Shown: one piece after another, positions 35,681-45,536 of the stretch | Layout: each line of letters opens with the position of its first letter | Position numbering within the stretch: the stretch's first letter is position 1 | Assembly: GCA_030425045.1 (NCBI GenBank) | Contig: JAUHVL010000016.1 | Coordinates: 1 to 64,000, forward strand | From: a bacterium | GTDB taxonomy: Bacteria; Bdellovibrionota; Bacteriovoracia; Bacteriovoracales; Bacteriovoracaceae | Length of the DNA: 64,000 bases | Direction: 5' to 3' | Position numbers and translations under genes: made by a program | The notes under the pieces: generated by a model | What the model saw: only the letters and a program-made list of their open reading frames with translations | Databases searched by the model: none | What the model was told of the DNA's origin: nothing

Positions 35681-36676
35681 ATGACAACTGAAAAAAGTGG
35701 ACAAAGCGCATCTAAACTCAAGCTTGTTAAGCTGATAAGTTTCTTTTTCGCCTTATTGATAAGTTTTCCTTTGATCTGGCTCTTTGTTCTCTCTCCTCGC
35801 TCAGACATTTCAAAACTTAAAGATCAGTTTGTTAAAACTGAATATAGTGAAGGGCAGGTGACTTACCATATTGTGAAAAAGAATCCTGAACAATGGGTAT
35901 CGTTAAAATCAATTTCTGAAAACTCTAAAAATGCTATCGTCATCAGTGAGGACTGGGGATTCTTTGATCATAAGGGTGTTGACTTCAATCAAATCAAAAA
36001 AGCTGTTCAAGATGCCCAAGAGGGAAAAAAATTAAGAGGGGCAAGCACCATTTCTCAACAGCTAATAAAAAACTTATTTCTTTCATCAGAGCGATCCTAT
36101 ATTAGAAAAATAAAAGAATTTGTCTTAGTCTCCCATCTTGAAAAAGAAGTTTCTAAGGAAAAAATTTTAGAAACCTATTTAAACATTATTGAATTTGGTG
36201 AAGGCATTTATGGCATTGGTGCAGCAGCGAAACATTATTTTGGTAAAAAACCATCGCAATTAACGGCCAAAGAGGGAGCTTTTTTGGCCATGTTATTACC
36301 CAATCCTAAAAAATATAGTAGTTCTTTTCGAGATAAAAAGCTGACTCCTTTTGCTAAGGAAACAATGACGGAAATTCTCAATAAAATGGCCATTGCGGGT
36401 CATATTAAAAAAGAAGATGTTAAGAGAATTAATTCTCAACGCTTTAATTGGAAAAAAGAATTATCAGCTCCAGAAAAAAGAATTCAGAAGATTAAGCAAA
36501 AAACTCCCGGAAAAAGAACCGGTGGTGTAAAGCGGGCCAAGTTAAATCGTCCAAAAAGCTATGAAGACCGTTATCGCAATGATAATGATCTTCAATTAGA
36601 TGATAATCTAGAATACGATGATGATGCTATTTTAGAGGATACCTCTGGATTGAAAGAAGAGTTTAGCGTCGAATAG
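35681..36676 (+). CDS. monofunctional peptidoglycan glycosyltransferase (GT51)
   Basis: The 331-residue protein polymerises lipid II into glycan strands. An N-terminal membrane anchor (LISFFFALLISFPLIWLFVL, about 17-36) is followed by the GT51 domain. The catalytic glutamate lies in VISEDWGFFDHKG (about 88-100). RGASTISQQLIKNLFL, the second glutamate in ETYLNIIEFGEGIYGI, and AAKHYFGKKPSQLTAKEGAFLAMLLPNP complete the motifs. No transpeptidase domain follows, so it is MtgA-like. Beyond the domain are about 90 residues, first basic (KRTGGVKRAKLNRPK), then acidic, that MtgA lacks. The lipoate ligase gene follows closely in the same direction. Confidence 0.93.
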   Translation: MTTEKSGQSASKLKLVKLISFFFALLISFPLIWLFVLSPRSDISKLKDQFVKTEYSEGQVTYHIVKKNPEQWVSLKSISENSKNAIVISEDWGFFDHKGVDFNQIKKAVQDAQEGKKLRGASTISQQLIKNLFLSSERSYIRKIKEFVLVSHLEKEVSKEKILETYLNIIEFGEGIYGIGAAAKHYFGKKPSQLTAKEGAFLAMLLPNPKKYSSSFRDKKLTPFAKETMTEILNKMAIAGHIKKEDVKRINSQRFNWKKELSAPEKRIQKIKQKTPGKRTGGVKRAKLNRPKSYEDRYRNDNDLQLDDNLEYDDDAILEDTSGLKEEFSVE

Positions 36677-36697
36677 TTTTTCACAGAAAAGTTGAAA

Positions 36698-38068
36698 ATG
36701 AATAAAAACCCACGTCATCAATTATTAGAATTGATGGAAAACCTGAATAAGTCTGAAATAAATTGTGCTCAATGTACTGGGGTTTGTTGTACTGACAAGG
36801 CAAACTCAATGAAAATTGATGAAGCAGAAACGGAGTCAATTTATCAATACTTAATCAGTCATAATATCTGGGATAAAGATTTGGAGAACTCTCTTCGTGA
36901 GACAATAGATAAGTACCGATTAGATCAAGAAATCTCCACGGGGAAGAATTCTGTTTTTAGAAAAACTTATACCTGTCCCTTTTTTAAATTTAAAAGTCTA
37001 GGATGTGCACTCCCTGCAGAAGTTAAACCCTATGGCTGTTTGGCCTTTAACCCCAGGACTTCTGGGATTAAAAATGGTGAAAACTGTGCTAGCGATGCTG
37101 AATTGTTAAAGTCAGTAGAACAACATGATTTAAAGTATACAATTCCAGAAGCACTACTTCGACGACATCGAAAAACTCAACTTGAAAAGCATAACCTCAT
37201 TATATCAAACTCATCAAATCCTTATTTTAATCTTGCTCTAGAAGATTATTTGTTAAGAAAAATCAAACATAATAAACCAACGTTACTTTTGTGGCGAAAT
37301 CGACCTAGTATTGTTTGGGGTAAATTTCAAAACCCTTGGCTTGAATGCCATATTCAAAAAGCGAGAGAGAAAGGGCTCATTTTCGTTAGAAGACAAAGTG
37401 GAGGCGGTACGGTTTATCATGACTTGGGAAATTTAAATTTTTCCATTTTATCTGATAATGGTTATTGCAATAGAGTCAGTAATTTAGATTTTATTATTGA
37501 TGCTTTCAAAGAAACAAAATTGCAACTTAAGAGAAATGAAAGAAATGATCTCGTTATTGAGCATCATAACAAAACTTATAAAGTCTCTGGAAGTGCATTC
37601 AAGCAAATTAAAAATAAGGGGCTTCATCATGGGACGTTATTAATTGACACTCAATTAGATAATATCTCAGGTCTTTTAAACCCTAAAAAGCAAGGGATTG
37701 AATCTAAATCGATTCGTTCAGTTCCTTCACCTTGTATTAATTTAAAAGAAATTGATCCAGATCTTAATTATGATAAGGCCATAGAGGTGATCTCTAACCA
37801 TTGGAATGTTCGCCATGGTTCTAAGACTCTTGTTGTAGATGAGAAAAATTACTCATTTGAGAATACTGAGAAATATCTCTCTTGGGATTGGATTTGGGCA
37901 GAAACACCTAAGTTTGAGTTTCAAGGTGATAAAGTTTGGGTGAAGGTCATGAAAGGACATGTGATCGAGTACAAAAGTAGTGATGGACTTGAAATTGAAA
38001 ATTTAATCAAGAGAAAAATAGGAATTGTTAATAACGATAATTTTGATGAACTAAATTTTCTTTTTTAG
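36698..38068 (+). CDS. YkgJ-type cysteine-cluster domain fused to lipoate-protein ligase
   Basis: From the ATG at 36698 the product has 456 residues. The first 150 carry a YkgJ-type cluster signature: C-x2-C-x3-CC in CAQCTGVCC, then Cys in YTCPFF, LGCALP and PYGCLAF, of the kind thought to hold zinc or iron-sulfur. From about residue 165 it is a lipoate-protein ligase A: RRQSGGGTVYHDLGNLNFS (about 230), YKVSGSAFK with the substrate lysine, and HHGTLLID. LplA attaches lipoate to dehydrogenase E2 and GcvH proteins. I do not know this fusion as a standard architecture. Its 3' end overlaps the methyltransferase gene by 4 bases. Confidence 0.85.
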   Translation: MNKNPRHQLLELMENLNKSEINCAQCTGVCCTDKANSMKIDEAETESIYQYLISHNIWDKDLENSLRETIDKYRLDQEISTGKNSVFRKTYTCPFFKFKSLGCALPAEVKPYGCLAFNPRTSGIKNGENCASDAELLKSVEQHDLKYTIPEALLRRHRKTQLEKHNLIISNSSNPYFNLALEDYLLRKIKHNKPTLLLWRNRPSIVWGKFQNPWLECHIQKAREKGLIFVRRQSGGGTVYHDLGNLNFSILSDNGYCNRVSNLDFIIDAFKETKLQLKRNERNDLVIEHHNKTYKVSGSAFKQIKNKGLHHGTLLIDTQLDNISGLLNPKKQGIESKSIRSVPSPCINLKEIDPDLNYDKAIEVISNHWNVRHGSKTLVVDEKNYSFENTEKYLSWDWIWAETPKFEFQGDKVWVKVMKGHVIEYKSSDGLEIENLIKRKIGIVNNDNFDELNFLF

Positions 38069-39198
38069 TAGACGAACGCCTTACCGCGAATATTTTCCAC
38101 GTGCTTTTTACCAGGTCTTTTCTTTTTTTCAATAAGGGAGAGATCAGAGTTTTTCATCATCTTCTTTAGAGATTGACCAATTGCTTTTCCAAGTAGCGGC
38201 GGCACGGCATTGCCAATTTGTCTCCACTGAGCAGAGAGTGGTCCATGAAAAACAAATTCATTAGGGAAGCTTTGAATCTTTGCTGCTTCTCTCGCCGTTA
38301 GGTAGCGGTTTTCTACGGGATGAAAATAATTATGACGATGAGTCATGATTGTTGGACCTGGAAGTTTTCTATCAAGTCTTTGGTATTTTGCCTGTCTAAA
38401 TCTATTCTCAGGGAGTTTTTCCCAGTCAACACCTAACTTAAGTGAAGGAGTGAGGTAGGCATCTTCATCTTTTTTGTAACGAATTGATTTGCCCTCTGGA
38501 ATGCGCTTCAGACGTCTTTCATCGATTTTTGATTTAGGAAGAGAAGCTTCAAGATCATGGTTATGAACGTTCCCAGATTTGTCTTTAAGGTCTGAGAAAA
38601 CTTCTCCAATGGTCACCGCGGGTCTATGAGTTTTTGCGATAATGGTGTCATGAGTAAGCTTAGGAAAGTGAACCATATGATTTACTCTGGTTCCGATAAT
38701 AATCGTTCGTCTTCTTTTTTCAGCTACACCATAATGGTGGGCACTTAGTACTTGGGCATCAAGGTTATAGCCAAGTCGGTGGAAGCAATTAAAGATGGCC
38801 TTTAATGTATTTTCATTTTTTTTAGCGAGAAGACCGGTTACATTTTCCATGACGACAAAATGAGGTCTAATATCTTTAACAAGTCTTACAAAATGTTTGA
38901 AAAGACTATTGCGGTCATCTTCTGGTTTCCCAAGACCAACTGTTGAAAAACCTTGGCAAGGTGGTCCTCCGACAATGGCGTGGATTTCCTTTCCTCCGGT
39001 TAGAGCTTTGACTTCTTTAGAGCTTAGTTTTTCGATGGGACCACAATAGGTATTGGCCTTTTTATGGTTGGCCGCAAAGGTTTCAATCGCATATTTATCG
39101 TGATCAACACCGAGGAGACAGCGCATTCCGGCCATCTCAAGGCCACAAGAAAAGCCGCCTGCACCAGAAAATACGTCAATAAAATTTAATTGGGCCAC
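38065..39198 (-). CDS. DNA (cytosine-5) methyltransferase
   Basis: The 377-residue enzyme has all main C5-methyltransferase motifs: I DVFSGAGGFSCGLEMAG (about 8-24), IV GGPPCQGFS with the catalytic cysteine (about 81), VI MENVTGL (about 116), VIII RRRTIIIGTR (about 160), and IX/X SFPNEFVF and GNAVPPLLGKAI near the end. The target-recognition region spans about 215-310, and its sequence specificity cannot be read by eye. No restriction endonuclease gene is adjacent, so it looks like an orphan methyltransferase. It has its own divergent promoter at 39228-39257. Confidence 0.94.
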   Translation of the reverse strand: MAQLNFIDVFSGAGGFSCGLEMAGMRCLLGVDHDKYAIETFAANHKKANTYCGPIEKLSSKEVKALTGGKEIHAIVGGPPCQGFSTVGLGKPEDDRNSLFKHFVRLVKDIRPHFVVMENVTGLLAKKNENTLKAIFNCFHRLGYNLDAQVLSAHHYGVAEKRRRTIIIGTRVNHMVHFPKLTHDTIIAKTHRPAVTIGEVFSDLKDKSGNVHNHDLEASLPKSKIDERRLKRIPEGKSIRYKKDEDAYLTPSLKLGVDWEKLPENRFRQAKYQRLDRKLPGPTIMTHRHNYFHPVENRYLTAREAAKIQSFPNEFVFHGPLSAQWRQIGNAVPPLLGKAIGQSLKKMMKNSDLSLIEKKKRPGKKHVENIRGKAFVY

Positions 39199-39227
39199 AA
39201 AAATCCTAGGGAAATTCTTATAGTAAA

Positions 39228-39257
39228 ATTATCGGCCATGGGGCCATCTAGTGTCAA
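39228..39257 (-). promoter_or_regulatory. sigma-70 promoter of the DNA methyltransferase gene
   Basis: The minus strand has a perfect TTGACA, an 18-nt spacer and GATAAT, about 35 bases upstream of the ATG at 39198. Confidence 0.6.
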
Positions 39258-39357
39258 CGAAAAGCTCGTCTTGTCTAAAAAATAGTCACAAGTTTATCTA
39301 ATGATTTCAAGGAATTAATGTGGATAACTTGGCCTCTATCTTGCTCCACTATAAGGT

Positions 39358-42300
39358 ATGAGAAAAGTTAAGTTCATCATCAAGGTTTTTGTAATCTATT
39401 TTTCTAGCTTTATGCTGGCCTATGGTGGTCCACTTTCTCGCATCAAGAGAATGCCTGCTCAGCAGGCCGAAAAATCAGAAATTTTAGCCTCTCTTTTTAA
39501 CCATAAAAAAGCGCTTATCGGTCATGTCGATACAAGTCATTGTCTGGAGAGTAGTCCTGCTGATGAAAATGCTGTTGAAGCGGTGATCGACAGGTCTTTT
39601 TTTGAACTGATCAATACTTGCCGAGAACAAGATCGTGAAGAGGCAGATCAACCAGAAGCGAACGCGTCTTCGTTACAGACATGTCACCCCAATGTTGAGA
39701 CTGGAATTAAGCAGGCCATCTTGCCTGTCATGGCCGAAAAAAGTGAAGAAGAAAAAGATTATATTTTAACGAGAGATGGCAGTGAGTATATAGGCCAATT
39801 GAGAAATTTTACTCAGCTGAAAAGTATGGTTGAAACGTATGTTTTTAATACTGGTTATGCTGAAAACGATAGAAGAGAAGTTCTCTATTCGTATATCGAA
39901 AATGTTGTTATTCCAACGAGAGAGATTCTTCTTATTTCGATGCCGGATGACCTTGGTGAGCTCTCTTCATTGTACGCTAGTTTATTTCCTCAGTTCCCCA
40001 AAAATTTATTTTCAGATTATGAAATATTAGTCGAATTGGAGTTAGGTCCTAACTCACAAAATGTTCCTTTTTTTGTTAAATTAAAAGAAGTCGACAATAC
40101 CAAAGCAACAATCGTATTTAATAATTTAAAGAGGCTCTCTGTTGATATCGCAAGCCTGATGGAGAGCGCTACTTATGATAATTATTTTAGAGCGCTTCGT
40201 CGCTCAACTCTTCTCATGATGTTTTCTCAAATACAGTTTTACGACGCTATTTCGGGAAAAGAGTCAAAAATTGAAATTCCTCAATCCTGTCAAAATCCAC
40301 TCAATGGAAATATGCCTTCTCGTTTAGTTCATGGTTATGATGAAAATAGAGAGTTTGGTGATACGCTCGTTACGAATATTATACAAGATTATAAATTGGC
40401 CTATACCGATGAAAGCCATCACCTCGAAGAGTTTTATAATAGTGTTCAAAATGTCGATATCGATCCCATATACGATGCCTTTGGACAGATAACTCCTTTT
40501 GAAGAGTTAAGAAATTCTGAAATTGCACTAGGAAATCTTTCAACGGGGCTAGGTGATGATGTCAAAATTGATGATATTGCTCATTATGAAAAAGTCTTAT
40601 CTATGCTCAATCAAAAAGTACAAAACGAATATGATAAGGGAGATCTTTATCGTTATGGTTATAATCGTGGACAAGAAATTGAGAGAGATTATATTGGTTT
40701 AGAGGTTTGGAACCAAATTACTTCCGTTCCTGAAGAGGGAGAAGTTTATACTTTTGAAAAAAATGGAAGTGAAGTTAGTTTTACTCCTTCATGGGATAAC
40801 CTTTCAACCTATTTAGCGAATTATCTCAAAAGAAAAAAAACAGGTAATATTGAAGAGGCCATTAGTAGCAATATTCGAAGTACGCTACAAAATAATAGAG
40901 TACGAATAGATTTCCCCGCTCTTTATGGATCACCTGTCTGGAGACAGTGGGCCTTATCAAAAGTTGCCTATGCATTTGATGATGTGGCCAGCTCTGAAGT
41001 ATCTCAAGGTGTTCGTTCTGTTTTTGAGACATTTTGTCACTTTCATCAAAACTCGTTGAGTAATACAACTAATATTTGTCTTAAATCACTCGATACAAAT
41101 GAAGAAGACAATTTGTTTGCCCATATGGCAGAAAGGTTAGCTCCCTTTAGAAATTCTAATAATTATGTTCCGCTAGATCGTCTTGAAGAACTGGGAATGG
41201 TACAGCTATGGCCATTTTTTCATGCTCTTTGGGAAACTGAATACTTTGCTGAAAATAGAACTCTTAATGAGTATGATTTTTTAATGGCCCAACTTTATGC
41301 TGGTAACCCATGGGCAAGACTACGTTTAAGTTATCTTGTTGCCCAGGAAGAGTTAGCAGAGCAGCCTAATCATTATAATTTTGTTTATGAGTCGAGACTT
41401 TTTGGACTCTCTCAAGTTCCCAATAGAGAAGGTCAGTGTTTTCAAGCGGCCATGATTGAAGAGAATAATAAATTTAGAAGTATTGGCAGAATTACCGGTC
41501 TAGATTCTAAATTAAATTTAAATTACGGAGAGTCACTTTTAAAAAGAAGAGAAATTGAGTCTCTTTGGGAGGGAATTCGTGATGAAGTTGATGAGAGAGG
41601 AAAACATCTCTTTACAACGAAAAGAAATAATCAAACTCCTTACTACCAAGTGATTGGAAGAATTAATAATAAAACGATAGTGGATCAAGATGCTCTAGAC
41701 TCCTTAAATAGCGCCCTTGGAAATTTAAATTTAGATAGCACTGCTAGAGCTGAAATACGGGAGATCTTTAATTCGGAAAGAGGTCTTCGCAGTGATTTTT
41801 ATATGGGGCTCTATCGGCTTCGTGGAAATATGAATGAACAATTAGAGTATTACACAAACTATCTCCAAGAAAATGATATTGTTCTTGATGAAGATATTAA
41901 ATTTGAGTTTGTGAGAGTCGATAACCTCATAAAAAATGCAGTTTACAAAAGTCTTCTTAGGGAAGCGGCTGAAAAAAGAAGGGCCATGATGATTACTCAG
42001 CTCGATGAAGTCTGTAAGTTCTCACCCGATAATCATGATGAAATGAAAACATTCTTTTATATGACGGCGAAAGCTCAAAATGAGCTGAATGAGCTTACAG
42101 GTTTACCGGCCGTACCAGAAGAAGTTATGGATCGTATTGAAGCATGGACTCGAGGAGAAAAGCTATCTCTTGCCGGAGGGTTATTTGCTGGTGTGGTTGG
42201 TGTTGGTGCTTTTATCGTGGCCTCTGCTTGTACGGCATCAATTATTTGTGGAATTGCAGGAGCGGCAGCGCTATCAGCAGTATTCATTCAAGGCGGACTT

Positions 42301-43824
42301 GCGGTTTATGAATATCGAAAATTTACAGCGGCGAAAGGTCATACGGCGAGAATTTTAAAAATGGAAGAGCTAGGACTGACTGACCGAAATAATTATAAAA
42401 AGATGAAACACGGCTGGTTTATGATGGCCTTTGAAATTGTATCGATCTTTCCTATGCTTGGGCCGTCAGCACGTGGCCTAGAATTAACAGGTCGAATGAT
42501 TAAAGGTTTACCAGTTCTCTATAAGTCTGGTCTCAAAAGTTATAAAGAAGTGTTAACCGCCTCTCATGAGATGGCCGATATCCGCTATGCCCTTTCCGTA
42601 TTAAAAAGAGGACTTTCTGAGGAAGATTTAGCAAGAATCAGCAGACTTGAAAAAGAACTTGCTGATGAAATTGAAGAAGTGATGACTCAAAAGCAAGCTG
42701 GACTGATTAATCGTACCACGATGATGCAAAGAGTGGCAGCTCTTCACGATACTTATATGACGAGAATCAAAAGTATTGGAAATAATTTCTTGCGGCAGTT
42801 AGACGATGAAGTTGTACGATTAAGCCAAAGAGAAATCGATGAAATGGTTGTTCATCAATTAAAAACATATCATCGTAACCTCGATAATTTCAAAAGAGAG
42901 TTTGTGGGCGTTAGTGGGAAGAAACTCGAGCGTGCCGTATCAAGAATGGAAAATGAAATTGAAAATGCTTCTGGAGTGAGAAAATGGTTTATGCGTATGC
43001 GCTCGGAACATCTTTATAAATACCGTGATACGATCACAAAAGTTCAACAAAACTTAGATCAGGCCATTTCACAAAATAAAAGTGTTGAAGTTTTCATGAG
43101 AGAGAACTTAGATGATCTCAATTATATTTATACTAAGAGACCTTTTGAAGCGAAGACATTACCTCATATGTTTTTTGGTCAAGGGGCCACCAACTCTATG
43201 GAGTTTGGTATTGGTCGAGCTGAGCAAGCTGTCGGAGGGTTGGCCGATTCTCTCTTAACTAAAAAGATTTTCCAAGCAAGAGACAGAGTTAGTTTTGAGG
43301 CCATTACAAGACAGGCAAAGACAACGATTGATCTTCCTGAAACGGCTGGGTCCATTAAAACATATAAAGTGTTTAGACAATTTAATATGAAAGTGATGCA
43401 AAGAGTGGAGGAGCTAAATCGCCCTGGTGCTATTGGCATTCAAATGCCTGAGAGAATGGCAATTTTAACTCATTATCAATCCTTGCAAGAAGAAGCGACC
43501 AGAGAAGCCTGGAGTGTTTTAAGAAGGCATCAAAAAGCGGATGGGACTTATAGAATCGGTCGTACCAGTTATGATCTCAATGAAGAAACTGTGCGAAGAG
43601 TACTCTTTAACCCACGTAGCATCGACGATGAAGTTTTAGCTGAGAGATTATGGGCATCAATGGATGTTGATAAAGTTCTAGGGTTAGAAAATCTCGATGA
43701 GCTCGCACATGTGGCCGCTAGAAGTTTATCAAATTACGGAAATATCAATGAGTATATGGATTTCTTATCAGCACTAAAAGTTCTCGTGATGAAAAGAAAG
43801 CCTGAGGTTGTAGACTTTATTTAA
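39358..43824 (+). CDS. giant secreted protein of unknown function
   Basis: The 1488-residue product has a signal peptide (core FIIKVFVIYFSSFMLA, cleavage near YGG). Most of it is helical and charged with scattered cysteines in the first third (SHCLE, NTCRE, QTCHP). Around residues 935-985 is a long Gly/Ala hydrophobic stretch (LAGGLFAGVVGVGAFIVA followed by CTASIICGIAGAAALSAVF), a helical-hairpin look, and a second, weaker hydrophobic segment lies near 1020-1045. The C-terminal third is rich in Arg/Glu and coiled-coil-like. No enzyme motif is recognised. It faces the four-gene envelope operon and overlaps its last gene by 8 bases. The layout (signal, repeat/helical body, central hydrophobic hairpin) recalls the cysteine-repeat protein. 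Confidence 0.8.
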   Translation: MRKVKFIIKVFVIYFSSFMLAYGGPLSRIKRMPAQQAEKSEILASLFNHKKALIGHVDTSHCLESSPADENAVEAVIDRSFFELINTCREQDREEADQPEANASSLQTCHPNVETGIKQAILPVMAEKSEEEKDYILTRDGSEYIGQLRNFTQLKSMVETYVFNTGYAENDRREVLYSYIENVVIPTREILLISMPDDLGELSSLYASLFPQFPKNLFSDYEILVELELGPNSQNVPFFVKLKEVDNTKATIVFNNLKRLSVDIASLMESATYDNYFRALRRSTLLMMFSQIQFYDAISGKESKIEIPQSCQNPLNGNMPSRLVHGYDENREFGDTLVTNIIQDYKLAYTDESHHLEEFYNSVQNVDIDPIYDAFGQITPFEELRNSEIALGNLSTGLGDDVKIDDIAHYEKVLSMLNQKVQNEYDKGDLYRYGYNRGQEIERDYIGLEVWNQITSVPEEGEVYTFEKNGSEVSFTPSWDNLSTYLANYLKRKKTGNIEEAISSNIRSTLQNNRVRIDFPALYGSPVWRQWALSKVAYAFDDVASSEVSQGVRSVFETFCHFHQNSLSNTTNICLKSLDTNEEDNLFAHMAERLAPFRNSNNYVPLDRLEELGMVQLWPFFHALWETEYFAENRTLNEYDFLMAQLYAGNPWARLRLSYLVAQEELAEQPNHYNFVYESRLFGLSQVPNREGQCFQAAMIEENNKFRSIGRITGLDSKLNLNYGESLLKRREIESLWEGIRDEVDERGKHLFTTKRNNQTPYYQVIGRINNKTIVDQDALDSLNSALGNLNLDSTARAEIREIFNSERGLRSDFYMGLYRLRGNMNEQLEYYTNYLQENDIVLDEDIKFEFVRVDNLIKNAVYKSLLREAAEKRRAMMITQLDEVCKFSPDNHDEMKTFFYMTAKAQNELNELTGLPAVPEEVMDRIEAWTRGEKLSLAGGLFAGVVGVGAFIVASACTASIICGIAGAAALSAVFIQGGLAVYEYRKFTAAKGHTARILKMEELGLTDRNNYKKMKHGWFMMAFEIVSIFPMLGPSARGLELTGRMIKGLPVLYKSGLKSYKEVLTASHEMADIRYALSVLKRGLSEEDLARISRLEKELADEIEEVMTQKQAGLINRTTMMQRVAALHDTYMTRIKSIGNNFLRQLDDEVVRLSQREIDEMVVHQLKTYHRNLDNFKREFVGVSGKKLERAVSRMENEIENASGVRKWFMRMRSEHLYKYRDTITKVQQNLDQAISQNKSVEVFMRENLDDLNYIYTKRPFEAKTLPHMFFGQGATNSMEFGIGRAEQAVGGLADSLLTKKIFQARDRVSFEAITRQAKTTIDLPETAGSIKTYKVFRQFNMKVMQRVEELNRPGAIGIQMPERMAILTHYQSLQEEATREAWSVLRRHQKADGTYRIGRTSYDLNEETVRRVLFNPRSIDDEVLAERLWASMDVDKVLGLENLDELAHVAARSLSNYGNINEYMDFLSALKVLVMKRKPEVVDFI

Positions 43825-44545
43825 GATCATCTTTTTTAAAGATCGTAAGAATATTAAAAACTGCCAGAGCTGCAATGATATGTTTTATGGAATGCCCACT
43901 GATCAATTCCAATACTTGAAATACCTGATGATCAAAAATTTCAAATATTTTTGCTAAGACGTAGAGTCCTATGGTTCCTAGAAAGACTTTATTTGGTAGC
44001 CGATTGGCCTTCAAAAGAAAGGAGGCAATTAAGCAATACACGATACCGCCATATTGAAGCAGAATATAAGGTCTAAGACTTAAATGGCCCCAGTGGTAAC
44101 CCAAAACGCTATAAAGTCCAAGCGGAATTAAAAGCGTGAGAATAACGTGTCCTAGTTTTAAAGAGATGCGATCGGCAATGATAATAGAAATAATGGCAGA
44201 AAAGCCAAAGGTCATCGTTAGGCGATCTGGAACAAGAGTGTCAGGAGTTGGTGCCCAATGAAAATAGGTTGAGCTAAAGGCCGTCAGCAGTGAAGAAAGT
44301 GAGATAAAAAAACCAAACCAAAAGAGCTCGTGTTTAGATTGATAAAGATTTTTAAAGCCGTAAATTCCGACAAAGAAAAAGGGAAGATTACTGAGAACAT
44401 CTAAGGCATTGGGAATTGAAATAAGTGTTCTTTTGTCAGCAAAATTGAAAAAACTTTTAGCATCTTCAAGGGGGATAAAGTTCCAAAGTGCGACTGATAG
44501 AACGATAACAAGGACGAGAAGAAAAAGAGGGGAGTTTTTATTCAT
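43817..44545 (-). CDS. ceramidase-like membrane hydrolase (CREST family)
   Basis: The 242-residue protein has about seven membrane helices. The pattern fits the CREST superfamily, which includes alkaline ceramidases: SNLPFFFVG in an early helix, SSTYFHW with a histidine (about 93-97), VPDRLTM with the aspartate (about 106), and GHSIKHIIAALA with the last two histidines (about 218-223). These residues bind zinc in ceramidases that cleave the amide of sphingolipids. The true substrate here is unknown. It is the last gene of the operon, 19 bases behind the 323-residue secreted protein gene. Confidence 0.8.
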   Translation of the reverse strand: MNKNSPLFLLVLVIVLSVALWNFIPLEDAKSFFNFADKRTLISIPNALDVLSNLPFFFVGIYGFKNLYQSKHELFWFGFFISLSSLLTAFSSTYFHWAPTPDTLVPDRLTMTFGFSAIISIIIADRISLKLGHVILTLLIPLGLYSVLGYHWGHLSLRPYILLQYGGIVYCLIASFLLKANRLPNKVFLGTIGLYVLAKIFEIFDHQVFQVLELISGHSIKHIIAALAVFNILTIFKKDDLK

Positions 44546-44564
44546 CTCCCCACTATAGCGTGAA

Positions 44565-45536
44565 TTAATCGAAGAAGCACCCTTTTGCTCTCATGCCTGA
44601 GATCATCTCATCAATTTGAGAATCGGCGAGATCTGGGTTTTCTCTTTTGGCCACTTTTTTCATTTCCGTAAAAAAGCAATCTTTTTTAGGATATTGACTA
44701 GCACAAGTTCCAGCGATTTCACTGAAATAACGGGCATAGGTAGCGTGATCTGCAGAGTCAAGTTCTACGACCAAACGGTAAAGTCTTTGAGCATTTCCTG
44801 CATCAAATAAATCGTATGAACCATCAGACTTTTTAGCAAACTCTTTGATTGCTTTTGCAAAATTAACAGTATCTGTTGGAAAATTGCTTCCATCTTTTAG
44901 TGCTTCTAAGAAAAGAAGCATGTATTGAGAGTCAGCACCATTGCTGGTGATAAAACTTGAAGAAGCATTCATTCTTCCCATTCCCGATCTTCTTAAAAGT
45001 CTTTGAATCTGACTTCTCTGACTAGACTCATTTGAATATCTTCTTAAAACACCTCTCATGGCCTGATTTTCTACAACAAATACATCATCAGAAAGTCTAC
45101 TTCCTGTGGCCACACAAGCTGTTTCACAGGTTCTTAAAATAACACCGTTTGGATCAATACTGTGAGCAGCTCTTTGTAGTTCTCTTGTTACCACATCGAG
45201 GTCTTCTGCTGAAATTTCACCTTCTGGTTTACTTAAGATGGCAATAATTTGATCTTTTTTCGTTTGAGGAATATTGGAGCCATTGATAAATCCTAATACT
45301 TGTTCCGCTGAAGGATTTCGATTGGTTCCTCCTGAGAGGCCAAAGATAGCGTTTGAAATATTATTACTATATCTCGAGGCATCTCCATCAGCGACATGTC
45401 GACCAATCAAAGCAGCTCGATCGGCTTGTCTACTACTATCAGTAAGTAACTTAATAAAAGTACCCACTAATGAAGCATCAACTGTCATGCTTAGAGAAAG
45501 TAATAATAGTAACGTAACTTGCTTTAAGGTTTTCAT
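44565..45536 (-). CDS. secreted protein of unknown function
   Basis: The 323-residue product has a Sec signal (core VTLLLLLSLSMTV, cleavage after DAS near residue 22). The mature protein is mainly helical with several cysteines in close pairs (RTCETACVAT, GTCASQYPKKDC, and KGCFF at the C-terminus), which suggests disulfide-stabilised folding outside the cytoplasm. No family recognised. Its ATG overlaps the stop of the 404-residue lipoprotein gene in an ATGA, so the two products are probably made together and may act together. Confidence 0.7.
   Translation of the reverse strand: MKTLKQVTLLLLLSLSMTVDASLVGTFIKLLTDSSRQADRAALIGRHVADGDASRYSNNISNAIFGLSGGTNRNPSAEQVLGFINGSNIPQTKKDQIIAILSKPEGEISAEDLDVVTRELQRAAHSIDPNGVILRTCETACVATGSRLSDDVFVVENQAMRGVLRRYSNESSQRSQIQRLLRRSGMGRMNASSSFITSNGADSQYMLLFLEALKDGSNFPTDTVNFAKAIKEFAKKSDGSYDLFDAGNAQRLYRLVVELDSADHATYARYFSEIAGTCASQYPKKDCFFTEMKKVAKRENPDLADSQIDEMISGMRAKGCFFD

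Noticed and set aside
39229-39236. GCCGATAA on the minus strand near the methyltransferase gene
   Set aside because: It has no TAAA at the right distance, and it is better explained as part of a strong TTGACA-N18-GATAAT promoter.
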